A DNA stretch of 64,000 nucleotides from Mycobacterium sp. D16R12 (lineage in GTDB: Bacteria > Actinomycetota > Actinomycetes > Mycobacteriales > Mycobacteriaceae), in the NCBI RefSeq assembly GCF_002013465.1, contig NZ_MAFC01000020.1, positions 62,001 to 126,000 of the forward strand. The letters run 5' to 3'. The notes under the pieces are model-generated. The model did no database searches and was not told the DNA's origin. It saw nothing but the letters and a program-made list of their open reading frames with translations. The first letter of the stretch is position 1. Each line of letters starts with the position of its first letter. Below are positions 26,764-36,740 of the stretch, one piece after another. The position numbers were made by a program, and so were the translations under genes.

Positions 26764-27729
26764 TTATCTAGTCCGGGGTTCCAGTGCGACGAAAACCGAT
26801 TGGGGCGCGTGTGCACGCTGCGCGGTACGGCGAGCATCGGCGCGATACGCCTCGGCCAGCGCCGGATCAGCCTCGGCGAGGGCATCGAGATGGCGCCCTA
26901 CGGCGGCGCCGTCTCCCCTTGCCACGGGGCCCGTCAGCGCGGCCTGCCCACGGTCCAACGCGTTGTTAACGGCGGCCAGCACCAAAGGGGCCAGCACCCG
27001 CTCGGGCAGCCCGCCCGGACCGTGACCAATCATCTCCTGCCCCAACAGCTCCTGCCCCCATAGTGCCGAACGCAGCGCCTCAACCGCATCCAGTACCAGC
27101 GTCACCACATGATTGCTACCATGCGCCAGAGCCGCGTGATAGAGGGTGCGGGCATCCTCGCGCACACGCACCGGTTCGCCCCCAATCTCCAGCACCAGTG
27201 CCGTGCCGATGGCATATCCGATCTCATCGGCGGCAGTAATTCCAAAGCAGGAGTTGGTAAGTCGGTCAAGATCTTCATCGCCGCCAACGAAGGTCATCGC
27301 AGGATGCATGGCCAGCGGAATGCAACCGAGGGCAGTCAACGGCTCCAGGATTCCGATGCCGTTGGCGCCCGAAGTGTGCACCACAATGGTTCCGGACCGT
27401 ACCGAACCGGTGGCGGCAAGCCCCGAGACCAGCGGGGCCAGCTCGTGATCCGGCACCGCGAGGATCAACAGTTCGGCGCGGGGGGCCACCTCTTGCGCAG
27501 GCAGTACCTGACTTTCCGGAAGACGTTCCTCGGCTCGCCGCCGCGAGGCATCGGACACCGCGCTGCATGCGACGACGAAATGACCCGCCGACTCCAGGGC
27601 GACACCCATGGCCGTGCCGACCCGGCCGGCGGAGATGATTCCGACGGCCAGACGCGCGGGCCGTAAACCGTCGAATGGCCCATCGGCTTGGCTATCCACT
27701 CGGCTATCGGCATTGAAAGCCTCAGACAT
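26764..27729 (-). CDS. DUF2520/Rossmann-fold protein in the pantothenate operon (Rv3603c-like)
   Basis: About 321 residues. An N-terminal dinucleotide-binding fold (LAVGIISAGRVGTAMGVAL) precedes the DUF2520 helical domain containing PLAMHPAMTFVGG and YHAALAHGSNHVVTL. The fold resembles 6-phosphogluconate dehydrogenase or ketopantoate reductase enzymes. Its fixed place before panC across mycobacteria suggests a role in pantothenate metabolism, but no activity is proven to my knowledge. ATG at 27729 is chosen; the open frame extends further upstream, so the start is uncertain. Confidence 0.85.
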   Translation of the reverse strand: MSEAFNADSRVDSQADGPFDGLRPARLAVGIISAGRVGTAMGVALESAGHFVVACSAVSDASRRRAEERLPESQVLPAQEVAPRAELLILAVPDHELAPLVSGLAATGSVRSGTIVVHTSGANGIGILEPLTALGCIPLAMHPAMTFVGGDEDLDRLTNSCFGITAADEIGYAIGTALVLEIGGEPVRVREDARTLYHAALAHGSNHVVTLVLDAVEALRSALWGQELLGQEMIGHGPGGLPERVLAPLVLAAVNNALDRGQAALTGPVARGDGAAVGRHLDALAEADPALAEAYRADARRTAQRAHAPQSVFVALEPRTR

Positions 27730-27882
27730 GCTGAACGAGACACCTCGCAGACTAGATACGTTCCAGTCCTGCCTGGCAGGTACCGGACGGTCATCAGCAG
27801 GGTAATCCCGCCGCACCGCTATCGGCAGGGGCCTAGGCCGTTAGATTGCTCACTTTCGCGCAGAATGACGAAATCGCTGCGG

Positions 27883-29379
27883 TCAGTCCTCGCGTCGCCG
27901 GCGCCGCCCGCCACCAGACTCCGAGGACTCCGAGGACTCCGAGGGGTCACTTTGGAGGCGCCCCATGAGGTCGGCGACCGAGAAACCGCCCGTCTCCTCG
28001 ACACGACGCCGACCGCGGGTCTCGTCGGATTCCTCAGGTTCCGGGGCCCGACGCCGTCCGCCCTTCTCCTCGGGTTCGGGCGCACGGTGGCCGCCCGCGC
28101 TCTCCGGATAGCTCGGCTGTTCAGGCGCCGGCGGAGGGGGCGGCGGATAAGACGGTTCGGGTGCCCAATGCCCGCCGCCGACGGCCTCAGGCGCGGCCGG
28201 CGCCTGGTGCCGTGACACAGATCCGGAGTGACGCCCTGCGGTTGGTTCTGCCTGGTACGGGGCTGGCGACGGTGCCGGTTCGGTGGAGGCCCAATTGCTT
28301 CCGGAGGTTCCGGGAGGTAGCCATTGGCCTTCGGCAGGTGCCGGAGCCCACGCACTCGGAGGTGGCGGCGGCGGAGCGTTCCAGTCCGGAACGGGCGCGT
28401 TCCACACAGGTTGGGGGGCGGGCTGCACTGGCGGAGCCATCGGCTGAGGCGTTGGATCCCAGTCCTCGCCGTCGGCCGCAGCATCCCAATCCTCTTGCCG
28501 GGCAGCCCAATACGGTGGCTGTACGGATTCTGCGGCCGCTGGAACCGCGGGTTCACGCTCCGGTATCGGAGGCTGAGCCACATGCGGTTCGGACTGCGGA
28601 CGCCAATGCGTCCCCGATGACACCGGCTGCTGATACGGCTCGGGCTCGTGGGGTTGGGCGGCCCCGTAGTACGGAGGTGCCGGATACGGCGGTGTGGGAG
28701 GTGCCTCGTACTCATCGACGTGGTGCGGATCCTCGGCGACATCGATGATCGGGTATTCCGATGTTCGATTGTCTTCCTCGACCGCAGTGACGTCCTGATA
28801 CTCCGCGGCGGGCGCGGGTTGTGGCTCGCGGACGGAATGGGCGAATGCGGCCGCGGGCGCACCTGCGTTCGGTGCGGGCACGGGCTCGGCTCCAGGCCAG
28901 GGCCCCAAAGCGCGAATCGGGTCGTGTTCGATCGCGGGCCGGTCACTCAGCTCGGTGTTGAAAAGGATCTCCAGATTGGTGCGCAGCGCCGCGAGCTCGG
29001 CGCGCAGCGTCGCGATCTCGTCGGCGGCCTGCGCCTCGATCTCCCCCGCCAGCTGCTGACGCAGCCTGCTCTCGACCGTCAATTCGTACTCGCGTCGCGC
29101 TGAAATCTCCCGTTCCAACTGCAGGTCGTAGACGAGTTTCTGGTCATGCACCTTCGCTTGATCGGTATCGCTCTGCCGGCGATAGGTCAGCGCCGCGAAA
29201 GACGCGATGACGGCGGCCCATAGCGCCAGCAACAAACCGACGCGCAAGTAGATGGCCTTATCGGTGAAAACCAGCGCAATCCCGGACCCGATCGCCAGCA
29301 CCAGCAACGCGGTCAGCAACGCCCACCCGGGGCGTCGGCTGCCACGCCGAGGCTTCGCCGCTCGGGTCGGAATCGTCAT
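27883..29379 (-). CDS. Proline-rich membrane protein, uncharacterised (Rv3604c-like)
   Basis: 498 residues. Two N-terminal membrane helices (WALLTALLVLAIGSGIALVF and VGLLLALWAAVIASFAALTY) are followed by a charged predicted coiled coil (LQLEREISARREYELTVESR and onward to ~150), then a ~300-residue low-complexity Pro/Ala/Glu region ending in charged repeats. A triple GACTCCGAG tandem repeat near 27920-27942 encodes SES units near the C-terminus. Gene position between the fol and pan genes matches Rv3604c. Function unknown; the long disordered cytoplasmic tail could be a scaffold. Confidence 0.88.
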   Translation of the reverse strand: MTIPTRAAKPRRGSRRPGWALLTALLVLAIGSGIALVFTDKAIYLRVGLLLALWAAVIASFAALTYRRQSDTDQAKVHDQKLVYDLQLEREISARREYELTVESRLRQQLAGEIEAQAADEIATLRAELAALRTNLEILFNTELSDRPAIEHDPIRALGPWPGAEPVPAPNAGAPAAAFAHSVREPQPAPAAEYQDVTAVEEDNRTSEYPIIDVAEDPHHVDEYEAPPTPPYPAPPYYGAAQPHEPEPYQQPVSSGTHWRPQSEPHVAQPPIPEREPAVPAAAESVQPPYWAARQEDWDAAADGEDWDPTPQPMAPPVQPAPQPVWNAPVPDWNAPPPPPPSAWAPAPAEGQWLPPGTSGSNWASTEPAPSPAPYQAEPTAGRHSGSVSRHQAPAAPEAVGGGHWAPEPSYPPPPPPAPEQPSYPESAGGHRAPEPEEKGGRRRAPEPEESDETRGRRRVEETGGFSVADLMGRLQSDPSESSESSESGGGRRRRRED

Positions 29380-29449
29380 GGGGGTGACTGTACCCGGACA
29401 GTGCAGTGTGCTGGCCGACCTTGAATCGGCGATTCGACATGGGCGGGTG

Positions 29450-29917
29450 CTACCGGGCGGCGGTCGCGGGCGGCTCGGGAGGCGACTTACAGCAATGCTG
29501 AAGCCACAGCCCGGCGACCACGAGTGTCAGCGCACAACCGGTCGCGATCATCACGCCGAGTGTGTCCGCCACGGCCGCGGCCAGCTGGCTGCGGCGCGGC
29601 AGGATGTAGACGAGCATCGCAAGCCACCATCCGGTCATGAGCGTGCCGAGCCACGCCGACGCCTTCGCGACCACCACCGAACGCGCCACCAGAATTGCCG
29701 GCAAACGGCCCGTGCCGACCCCGATCTCCCCGTCGGAGACCTTGTTACGGACATAGAACGCCCAGCCGCCCTCTGCAATCGCGAGAACCAGCAGTGAAAT
29801 TCCGGCGAGCAAAGGGATAGGCGGCAAGGAACCATAGGAAGCCGAGACAAAGAAGAAGCCGAGGATCGCCGTGACCGCGCACGCGATCAGCAGGTCGCGG
29901 ATCCGGGTGGGCCCCAC
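29450..29917 (-). CDS. DUF3180 membrane protein (Rv3605c-like)
   Basis: 155 residues with four hydrophobic segments (LLIACAVTAILGFFFVSASYG, LLAGISLLVLAIAEGGWAFYV, SAWLGTLMTGWWLAMLVYIL, LGVMIATGCALTLVVAGLWLQ). This is the DUF3180 pattern found after folK in many actinobacteria. The start is GTG and overlaps the folK stop by one base, so it is translated with the folate operon. No function is known. Confidence 0.9.
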   Translation of the reverse strand: MGPTRIRDLLIACAVTAILGFFFVSASYGSLPPIPLLAGISLLVLAIAEGGWAFYVRNKVSDGEIGVGTGRLPAILVARSVVVAKASAWLGTLMTGWWLAMLVYILPRRSQLAAAVADTLGVMIATGCALTLVVAGLWLQHCCKSPPEPPATAAR

Positions 29918-30453
29918 TACGTCACCGGACCGGTCAGGGTGTCATCCACCCGTCGGACACCGTCACGTTCGGCCGGGGCAAGACCGGCGACCAGGTCGGC
30001 CACCGGGCGGAGCCTTCCCTCGACGGTCAGTACTGCCTCCGGTTCGAGCGCCAGCCACGGCACCAATACAAAGGCGCGCTGGTGCGCACGCGGATGCGGC
30101 AGCGTGAGTTCAGCATCGTCGGAAAGGACCTCGGTGGTGGTCACGTCGCCCTCGATACCGGGCCGGCAGCTGATCACGTCGACGTCGAGAGTCCGCGGAC
30201 CCCAGCGTTCGCCACGCACCCGCTGCGCGGACTGCTCCAGGCGATGCGCCAGCGTGAGCCACTCCCGGGGCTCGCGACCCTGCGCGATGACAATGGCGTT
30301 GAGGAAGTCCGACTGCGGAACTGATCCCCACGGGGCGGTCTGATACACCGGCGATACCCCCACCAGGTCCGCGCCCAGCGCATCGACAACCGTTTGCAGG
30401 TGCGCGAGCCTGTCACCAAGATTGGATCCGATGGACAGCACCGCGCGGGTCAC
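29917..30453 (-). CDS. folK: 6-hydroxymethyl-7,8-dihydropterin pyrophosphokinase FolK
   Basis: 178 residues. HPPK signature: [15 protein letters not shown] at the N-terminus, [15 protein letters not shown], and the ATP-binding [12 protein letters not shown] followed by [13 protein letters not shown]. It pyrophosphorylates hydroxymethyldihydropterin ahead of FolP. The start is GTG. It overlaps folB by four bases and DUF3180 by one, so translation is coupled throughout the folB-folK-DUF3180 run. Confidence 0.96.
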   Translation of the reverse strand: MTRAVLSIGSNLGDRLAHLQTVVDALGADLVGVSPVYQTAPWGSVPQSDFLNAIVIAQGREPREWLTLAHRLEQSAQRVRGERWGPRTLDVDVISCRPGIEGDVTTTEVLSDDAELTLPHPRAHQRAFVLVPWLALEPEAVLTVEGRLRPVADLVAGLAPAERDGVRRVDDTLTGPVT

Positions 30454-30836
30454 TGCGACGATCCCCCGGCCCTTGATCTCCGGGAACGGCGGGCCACCAC
30501 CGCAACATCGCTGAACGTCAACGGGATTGGCGCGTCGGGCTTGTGAACCACCGCCTCGACAGCATGGACCCTGGAATCGGTCATCACATCATCGGCGATC
30601 GCACCCGCGACCGATTCGATGAGGTTGCGTGGCGGCCCGGACACGATCGCGGCGGCGCGTTGGGCCAGCTCTCCATAGTCGAGCGTGTCGCTCAGCTGAT
30701 CGGTGGCAGCTGCGATATCGAGGTCCAGCCAGACGGTGATATCCACCGAGAATTCCTGGCCGTCGCGACGCTCATGCTCGAAAACTCCGTGATAACCATA
30801 GACTTTCAGGCCCCGCAGCTCAATGCGGTCCGTCAT
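30450..30836 (-). CDS. folB: Dihydroneopterin aldolase FolB
   Basis: 128 residues: [20 protein letters not shown] with the conserved GxHG-type active-site region, [12 protein letters not shown], and [17 protein letters not shown] at the C-terminus. It converts dihydroneopterin to the FolK substrate. ATG at 30836 is set by homology; it overlaps the folP stop by four bases. Length is normal for the family. Confidence 0.95.
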   Translation of the reverse strand: MTDRIELRGLKVYGYHGVFEHERRDGQEFSVDITVWLDLDIAAATDQLSDTLDYGELAQRAAAIVSGPPRNLIESVAGAIADDVMTDSRVHAVEAVVHKPDAPIPLTFSDVAVVARRSRRSRAGGSSQ

Positions 30837-31873
30837 TTTTTGCCGTCCTTGGTCTCGCGCTGCGCAACCTCGCGCCGCCATCTGCCACCCGCCGTCTTAC
30901 GGGGCTCGGGTCGCACGGTCCGCACCGTCACCTCCATGGTCACCTCGTCCTGAGGGATGTCGACGGCGGGCACGGACTCGGGCTCCGGCTGCTGGTCCTG
31001 CGGCAGCTCTCGGCTCTCTTCCTCGTCCTCTTCGATGCTCTCGATACCGCCGGTCTCCCAGGCGCGCACCACCTTCAGCGCATCCATGGATGCCGTGACA
31101 TTATGGACGCGTACACCCCACACCTCATGCAGCGCGCCGAGTGCGGTGATAACGGCGGTCGCCGTTTCGCGCCCGTCAGCCGGCCGTTCCACACCCTTGA
31201 GGTCGGTAAGCAATCCTCCCAGGAACCGCTTTCGGGAGGCGCCGATGAGAATCGGGTAGCCCAGCTCCTGCAGGTCCGGGATCGATTGCAGCAGAAGCCA
31301 ATTATGGTGCGCAGTCTTGGCGAAACCGAGACCCGGATCAAGGATGAGCTTGTCCTGCGAAACCCCGGCCTTGAGCGCGACCTCCACTGACTCCATGAGT
31401 TCACGCGAGACGTCGGCGACCACATCACCGTAGTTCTTGGCAGCCGGCGTGTGTATGAAATTCTTTGAACGCCAATGCATCAGAATCCAGGGCAGGCCCA
31501 GCTCCGCCATCAGCGGGGCCATCGCGGGATCTGCCCGGCCGCCCGAGACATCGTTGACCATGTTCGCGCCCGCCTCAACCGCGGCGGCCGCGACCTCCGC
31601 ACGCATGGTGTCAACACTCACGTTGATCCCATGGCTGGCAAGCTCTTTGATCACCGGGATGACCCGTTGCATTTCGATTTTCTGCCTGATTGGCGTTGCA
31701 CCGGGCCGAGTCGACTGCCCACCGACATCGATGATGTCCGCACCGGCGGAGGCAAGCGCCAATCCGTGCGCAACCGCATCCGACTGCCTGATGAATTGTC
31801 CACCGTCAGAGAAGGAGTCGTCGGTTACATTAACGACTCCCAGGATATGAGTCAGTGCGGGAGTATCCGTCAC
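30833..31873 (-). CDS. folP: Dihydropteroate synthase FolP, with a C-terminal extension
   Basis: 346 residues. The TIM-barrel core holds [33 protein letters not shown], and the [12 protein letters not shown] substrate loop. It joins PABA to the pterin and is the sulfonamide target. M. tuberculosis FolP1 is about 280 residues; here a further ~65 residues form an acidic then basic low-complexity tail ([16 protein letters not shown]... ending in a Lys/Arg-rich segment). The start is GTG, seven bases after folE. Confidence 0.94.
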   Translation of the reverse strand: MTDTPALTHILGVVNVTDDSFSDGGQFIRQSDAVAHGLALASAGADIIDVGGQSTRPGATPIRQKIEMQRVIPVIKELASHGINVSVDTMRAEVAAAAVEAGANMVNDVSGGRADPAMAPLMAELGLPWILMHWRSKNFIHTPAAKNYGDVVADVSRELMESVEVALKAGVSQDKLILDPGLGFAKTAHHNWLLLQSIPDLQELGYPILIGASRKRFLGGLLTDLKGVERPADGRETATAVITALGALHEVWGVRVHNVTASMDALKVVRAWETGGIESIEEDEEESRELPQDQQPEPESVPAVDIPQDEVTMEVTVRTVRPEPRKTAGGRWRREVAQRETKDGKK

Positions 31874-31880
31874 GTCCCGA

Positions 31881-32495
31881 TCATGCCCTCATCATCAGGT
31901 CGAGAACCTCGGCCCGCGAGGCAGCGTCACTTTTGAACTGGCCTCGCACGGCGGAGGTGGTGGTCGTCGCCCCGGGCTTACGCACCCCACGCATGGCCAT
32001 ACACAAATGCTCGGCCTCGACTACAACGATCACGCCGCGCGGCTCTAGCTTGCGCACCAACGCATCGGCGATCTGTGCCGTCAACCGCTCCTGTACCTGG
32101 GGCCGTTTTGCGTAAAGGTCAACCAGACGAGCGATTTTCGACAGTCCGGTTACCCGGCCGTGCTCGCCCGGTATGTATCCCACGTGGGCGACGCCGTGAA
32201 ACGAAACCAGGTGATGTTCACACGTCGAGTACATCGGTATCGATTTCACCAGTACCAGCTCGTCATGCTGTTCGTCGAAGGTGGTGTTCAGCACCGTGTC
32301 CGGATCGGTGTACAGACCGGCGAATATCTCCCGGTAGGCACGCGCGACGCGCGCGGGGGTATCCACCAGCCCATTTCGGTCCGGGTCTTCACCAACGGCA
32401 TAGAGCAGTTCACGGACTGCAGCCTCGGCACGCGCCTGGTCGAAGACGTGACCGGTCTGCTGGCCGTTGCACTCGGCCGTCTCGGGCGAGTTCAT
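31881..32495 (-). CDS. folE: GTP cyclohydrolase I FolE
   Basis: 204 residues. Zinc and catalytic motifs: [38 protein letters not shown], and [16 protein letters not shown]. It makes dihydroneopterin triphosphate, the first folate step. The ATG at 32495 is immediately beside the ftsH stop codon (one base apart); the longer upstream frame overlaps ftsH and is not used. It leads the folE-P-B-K run. Confidence 0.96.
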   Translation of the reverse strand: MNSPETAECNGQQTGHVFDQARAEAAVRELLYAVGEDPDRNGLVDTPARVARAYREIFAGLYTDPDTVLNTTFDEQHDELVLVKSIPMYSTCEHHLVSFHGVAHVGYIPGEHGRVTGLSKIARLVDLYAKRPQVQERLTAQIADALVRKLEPRGVIVVVEAEHLCMAMRGVRKPGATTTTSAVRGQFKSDAASRAEVLDLMMRA

Positions 32496-32496
32496 G

Positions 32497-34782
32497 TCAG
32501 CTCTTGCTCCCGCTGCCCTCATCCGGGGCCGGTGCCGGCTGCTGATGCGGAGCGGGCACCGGATACGGGTAGGGCTGCGGGACATGTGGCGGGTATTGCG
32601 CCTGGCCCTGTGGCGGGTATCCCGGAGGCGGGTAAGGGGCCTGTCCCTGTGGCGGCCAGCCGGGTGCGTACCAGCCGGCGGGAGCGCCATAGTTGGCACC
32701 CGGCGCCTGACCGGGATGGCTGCCCGCCGGAACAGGTTGGCCACCTTGACCATTCGGTACGGGACCATTCGGCGCGGCCGGTGCCCCGTTTGCGGGCGCG
32801 CCCTCCTGCTCGGCAATGGCCTTCTTGAACGCGGGCTCCGGAACCGGCGGCGGCCAGGGTTCCCCACGTTCGATGGCGAGCTCACCCGGGGTCTTGATGG
32901 GGGGCTTGTCGGACGGAATCCGGCCTCCGAAGTCGTCGAAGAGGGTCAGCCGGGGACGGCGCTGAACATCCTTGAAGATCTCCTCGAGCTCCTTGCGGAC
33001 TACCGTCTCCTTCTCCAGCAGTTCACCGGCCAACGTGTCCAGCACGTCCCGGTACTCGGTGAGAATGGCCCACGCCTCGGTGTGCGCGGCCTCAATGAGC
33101 TTGCGGACCTCGTCATCGATATCGCGCGCGACTTCGTGCGAGTAATCCGCCTGAGTTCCCATGGTGCGGCCCAGGAACGGGTCCCCATGTTCCGTGCCGT
33201 AGCGCACCGCGCCGAGCTTCGCGCTCATGCCGTATTCGGTAACCATGGCCCGGGCAATCTTGGTGGCCTGCTCGATATCGGACACCGCCCCGGTGGTCGG
33301 CTCGCGGAACACCAGCTCTTCGGCGGCACGGCCTCCCATGGCGAAGACCAGTTGCGCGATCATCTCCGAACGCGTGCGCAATCCCTTGTCTTCCTCGGGG
33401 ACTGCAATCGCATGCCCGCCGGTACGGCCGCGCGCCAGGATGGTGACCTTGTAGACGCGCTCGATATCGGGCATCGCCCACGCCGCCAGGGTGTGCCCGG
33501 CCTCATGGTAGGCGGTGATCTTCTTCTCGTGCTCGCTGATGATACGGCCCTTGCGGCGCGGTCCGCCGACTGCCCGGTCTACCGATTCCTCAAGCGCGGC
33601 AGCGGTAATCACGGTGCCGTTCTCGCGCGCGGTGAGCAATGCCGACTCGTTGATGACATTCGCCAGGTCGGCACCGGACATGCCGACGGTGCGCTTGGCC
33701 AGTCCGTCGAAGTCGACATCGGGACCGAACGGCTTGCCGGCCGAGTGGACCCTGAGCACGGCCTTACGGCCGGCCAGATCGGGGCTCGATACCGGGATCT
33801 GCCGGTCGAAGCGGCCGGGGCGCAGCAGCGCCGGGTCGAGGATGTCGGGGCGGTTGGTGGCGGCGATGAGAATGACGCCCTGCCGGTCGCCGAAACCATC
33901 CATCTCGACCAGCAGCTGGTTGAGGGTCTGCTCACGCTCGTCGTGTCCGCCACCCAGGCCGGCACCACGCTGGCGTCCCACTGCATCGATTTCGTCGACG
34001 AAGATGATGCAGGGACTGTTCTGCTTGGCCTGCTCAAAAAGGTCGCGCACACGCGAAGCGCCAACGCCCACAAACATTTCCACGAAATCCGAACCGGAAA
34101 TGGTGAAGAACGGCACGCCTGCCTCGCCGGCAACCGCGCGGGCCAGCAGCGTCTTGCCGGTACCGGGCGGACCGTAGAGCAGCACACCGCGCGGGATTTT
34201 GGCGCCGAGCGCCTGGTAGCGCGACGGGTTCTGCAGGAAATCCTTGATCTCATAGAGCTCTTCGACGGCCTCATCGACCCCGGCCACGTCGGCAAAAGTG
34301 GTTTTCGGCGTGTCCTTGGACAGCTGCTTGGCACGTGATTTACCGAAACCGAAGCCCATGCCGCGGCCGCCGGACTGCATGCGGCTGAACGCGAAGAACA
34401 GCACCACGAGCAGGATCACCGGCAACAGGTACAACAGCAGCGATCCCAGGATGCTGCCCTGGTTCACGGTCGTGTTAACCGTGGCACCCTTACCGTTCAG
34501 CTTTTCCAGCAGCGGCACTCCGTACCCTGTCGGGTACTTGGTGATGACTTTGTCCTTGCCCTCGGTATCGCCGTTCGCGGACTTGAGGTCCAGCCGCAGC
34601 TGCTGCTCGCGGTCGTCGATGCGGGCGCTCTTGACGTTGTCGGTGTCGATCTGCTTGATCGCGACCGTGGTGTCCACGGGTTTGTAACCGCGGGTGTCGT
34701 CGCCGAAGTAGAAGAACGACCACCCCAGCAGCAGCACCACCACGATGACGCCCAGGGTGCGAAACACGTTTGTCCGGTTCAT
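32497..34782 (-). CDS. ftsH: ATP-dependent zinc metalloprotease FtsH
   Basis: 761 residues, as in M. tuberculosis. Two membrane helices ([19 protein letters not shown] and [19 protein letters not shown]) flank an extracytoplasmic domain. The AAA module has Walker A GPPGTGKT (204-211) and SRH residues ([19 protein letters not shown]). The protease motif HEAGH follows. A Pro/Gln/Tyr-rich repeat tail (PPGYPPQGQ repeats) ends the protein, typical of mycobacterial FtsH. It degrades membrane and some cytosolic proteins. The ATG start is preceded by a 173-bp non-coding stretch. Confidence 0.96.
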   Translation of the reverse strand: MNRTNVFRTLGVIVVVLLLGWSFFYFGDDTRGYKPVDTTVAIKQIDTDNVKSARIDDREQQLRLDLKSANGDTEGKDKVITKYPTGYGVPLLEKLNGKGATVNTTVNQGSILGSLLLYLLPVILLVVLFFAFSRMQSGGRGMGFGFGKSRAKQLSKDTPKTTFADVAGVDEAVEELYEIKDFLQNPSRYQALGAKIPRGVLLYGPPGTGKTLLARAVAGEAGVPFFTISGSDFVEMFVGVGASRVRDLFEQAKQNSPCIIFVDEIDAVGRQRGAGLGGGHDEREQTLNQLLVEMDGFGDRQGVILIAATNRPDILDPALLRPGRFDRQIPVSSPDLAGRKAVLRVHSAGKPFGPDVDFDGLAKRTVGMSGADLANVINESALLTARENGTVITAAALEESVDRAVGGPRRKGRIISEHEKKITAYHEAGHTLAAWAMPDIERVYKVTILARGRTGGHAIAVPEEDKGLRTRSEMIAQLVFAMGGRAAEELVFREPTTGAVSDIEQATKIARAMVTEYGMSAKLGAVRYGTEHGDPFLGRTMGTQADYSHEVARDIDDEVRKLIEAAHTEAWAILTEYRDVLDTLAGELLEKETVVRKELEEIFKDVQRRPRLTLFDDFGGRIPSDKPPIKTPGELAIERGEPWPPPVPEPAFKKAIAEQEGAPANGAPAAPNGPVPNGQGGQPVPAGSHPGQAPGANYGAPAGWYAPGWPPQGQAPYPPPGYPPQGQAQYPPHVPQPYPYPVPAPHQQPAPAPDEGSGSKS

Positions 34783-34955
34783 ACAGCGTCGGCCGCGGTC
34801 AGCGGCCCGGTCCTTCCGTCGTCATGGGGCAGGCTAGAGGAATCCATATAGCTATCCATTAAGAACTCTCAGGCTACCTCACCTGCATGTTCGCATCTGT
34901 GGCGCGCACTACGCCGAGGGAGAAAACGGAGGTGGTGCCCGGGCACATCGCGGGG

Positions 34956-35381
34956 CTAGGTGTTGAACAGGCTGATGTGCAGGTAGACCTCATCGGCTGA
35001 CCTGATGTCTTGGACGATGTCGCGATACACCCAGGGCTTTTCCACGTGGTCTTGGGCCTCTGTGACGTTAGTGGCGCTGGACAAGGGAGGACCCGCGATG
35101 ACCGTCATCGCCGACGGGTCTTTCAGGGGCAGAAAATGCCCGGTGAACTTTGATTTCCGCAGAATCGTCTCCACATCCCGCTCACTGACACGTAACGCGA
35201 CGCGGTAGCGGGTATCGATGCCGTGATCCATCCGGACCTTGAGCACCTGCAATCCAGCAGGGATGTCGATCCGGCCGAAGGCTGCTGCCTCCTCGACGGG
35301 TACCTCGACATCCGTCGGACCGAAATCAAGGGAACAACCAGCCAATAGCGCACACAACACCAGCCCCACCAATGCCCGCAT
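34956..35381 (-). CDS. Small lipoprotein, uncharacterised
   Basis: 141 residues. The signal peptide MRALVGLVLCALLAGC ends in a perfect lipobox (LAGC, Cys 16), so it is membrane-anchored outside the cell membrane. The ATG has an AAGGGGA ribosome binding site, which decides it over the longer frame. The mature part is a small mixed alpha/beta domain (DVETILRKSKFTGHFLPL); I do not recognise a family. It stands alone between ftsH and the VWA remnant. Confidence 0.82.
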   Translation of the reverse strand: MRALVGLVLCALLAGCSLDFGPTDVEVPVEEAAAFGRIDIPAGLQVLKVRMDHGIDTRYRVALRVSERDVETILRKSKFTGHFLPLKDPSAMTVIAGPPLSSATNVTEAQDHVEKPWVYRDIVQDIRSADEVYLHISLFNT

Positions 35382-35479
35382 GATTCCCCTTTGACGACCG
35401 TCAACTGCCTGCTCAGCCCTCCAGACAGTGATCTTGTTCACGGTACTATCGCCCGAGCCTCACGAGCGCCGGCACCGAG

Positions 35480-36012
35480 TCTGCGTGCGACCGAGAACGA
35501 AGAGGTCCACTCGTACCTGGTCGCCACAGTGAACGCAATCGCAGAAGAGAGCGTTCGGGTGGTTCGAACCTGCGCAAGTGGATTTGCGCCGGCGCTAATC
35601 GCCCTCCTGCTCGGCGGGCTCGGGACGTTCGCCGCCGACCCGACCATCGATTCGGCAAGCCAGTCCGTGGCCAGGACCCCCGTGGTGGTGGTCGCCAAAC
35701 AAGGTGAGGCGCCGACGTTCGATTCGTGGTTGAGCATGTTGAGACAGTCCGGGCTGCGGATCTGCAATCCGCTGGCGGACACCCTGGCGGCGCTGCAGCC
35801 CCTTCGCGCACTCGACGGAGGTGGAACCGGTTTGTACGACACCACTCTCGCGGCGTCCCACAAGGTCCAGTCCACATACGACCCCCACTTCGTCAACAGC
35901 GTGGTGATCGTCACCGACGGCGCGAACGAGGATCCAAACGGCATCACCGAAGATGCGGATGTCAATGTCCTCAAACAGATTTCGGAAGCCACATCAGGGC
36001 CCAGACCCCGCG
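35480..36012 (+). pseudogene. Decayed remnant of a substrate-binding/VWA-domain protein
   Basis: One plus-strand frame encodes pieces in the order of a longer protein: a membrane segment (SGFAPALIALLLGGLG), a piece of a solute-binding domain (TPVVVVAKQGEAPTFDSWL), and the end of a VWA domain (GGTGLYDTTLAAS, FVNSVVIVTDGANEDPNGIT). Mycobacterial proteins of this type are far longer, with complete domains. Here most of the binding domain and the VWA MIDAS motif (DxSxS) are absent, and the frame runs on into the antisense of the TetR gene. No start codon or ribosome binding site stands out. Homology is by recall only. Confidence 0.65.
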
Positions 36013-36014
36013 CA

Positions 36015-36677
36015 CTAAATGAAGACGGCCTCCGGCTGCGGCGGGTTGGCGAGCAGCGCGGGCAGCACGAAAGCCCGTACATAGCGCCGAACCTGGTCGG
36101 GGTTGTCGGTTCCCGGGATCAACCCGAGCAGCAGGGACAGCGCGACAGACAGCACGTACCGTGCCGCATCCTCGGGCCGCACGCCCGCGCGCACCTCCGC
36201 CATCCTGGTGCTGAAGACACCCGCATATAGCGATGTCAGCAAGTCAATGAGATGGGGGGCGTTGACAATTAGCGATGCGACCGTGCCGTGATCATCGCGG
36301 TCGGCGAGCACCTGCAGCAATGGATTGGCACCAACCTCCACCGACACGATCACCATCGACTCAGGAATGATTTCGGCGAGGCCCGTCAGCACGATGAGGC
36401 GGCCGATCATCTTGGCGATCTCGCTCATCGTCGCACGGACCACCAGGGCATCCATCAGGTCGTCCCGGTTCCGAAAATGCCGATACACCACGGCCCGGCT
36501 GTATCCGGCCTCCCGCGCGATGGCCTCCATGGTGGATGCGCCATACCCACGCTCGACAAACAACCGCTCCGCAGCATCAAGAAGCTGGTTCTGCGCCTGC
36601 TCTGCGGTATTTCCACCTCCCGGAGGTCTACCGCGGCCGCGGGGAGCCTTACCTACGCTTTCACTCTTGCGAGCCAT
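36015..36677 (-). CDS. TetR-family transcriptional regulator
   Basis: 220 residues. The N-terminal helix-turn-helix is clear (LLDAAERLFVERGYGASTMEAIAREAG then YSRAVVYRHFRNRDDLM); the C-terminal ligand-binding domain is hydrophobic. An Arg/Gly-rich leader (RGRGRPPGGG) precedes the HTH. It is divergent from the COQ4-like gene with only 62 bases between the start codons, so it very probably represses that gene and itself. The ligand is unknown. Confidence 0.9.
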   Translation of the reverse strand: MARKSESVGKAPRGRGRPPGGGNTAEQAQNQLLDAAERLFVERGYGASTMEAIAREAGYSRAVVYRHFRNRDDLMDALVVRATMSEIAKMIGRLIVLTGLAEIIPESMVIVSVEVGANPLLQVLADRDDHGTVASLIVNAPHLIDLLTSLYAGVFSTRMAEVRAGVRPEDAARYVLSVALSLLLGLIPGTDNPDQVRRYVRAFVLPALLANPPQPEAVFI

Positions 36678-36704
36678 CCCCTAGCCGCCTCCTCAAACAA
36701 TATA

Positions 36705-36740
36705 TTGACACTTTATTAGATCTGCCTATTATTGGCTGCA
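36705..36740 (+). promoter_or_regulatory. Probable leaderless promoter of the COQ4-like gene
   Basis: TTGACA at 36705-36710 and TATTAT at 36727-36732 are 16 bases apart, close to the SigA consensus. The ATG begins seven bases after the -10 hexamer, where transcription would be expected to start, and no ribosome binding site is visible. The surrounding 36695-36735 stretch is much more AT-rich than its neighbours. Confidence 0.65.

Noticed and set aside
27916..27945. Triple GACTCCGAG tandem repeat
   Set aside because: Part of the low-complexity tail of the Rv3604c-like protein; ordinary codon-level repetition, not a CRISPR or VNTR of note.
35563..35572. GGTTCGAACC, which resembles a tRNA T-loop
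   Set aside because: No cloverleaf arms can be formed around it and it lies in the VWA remnant frame.
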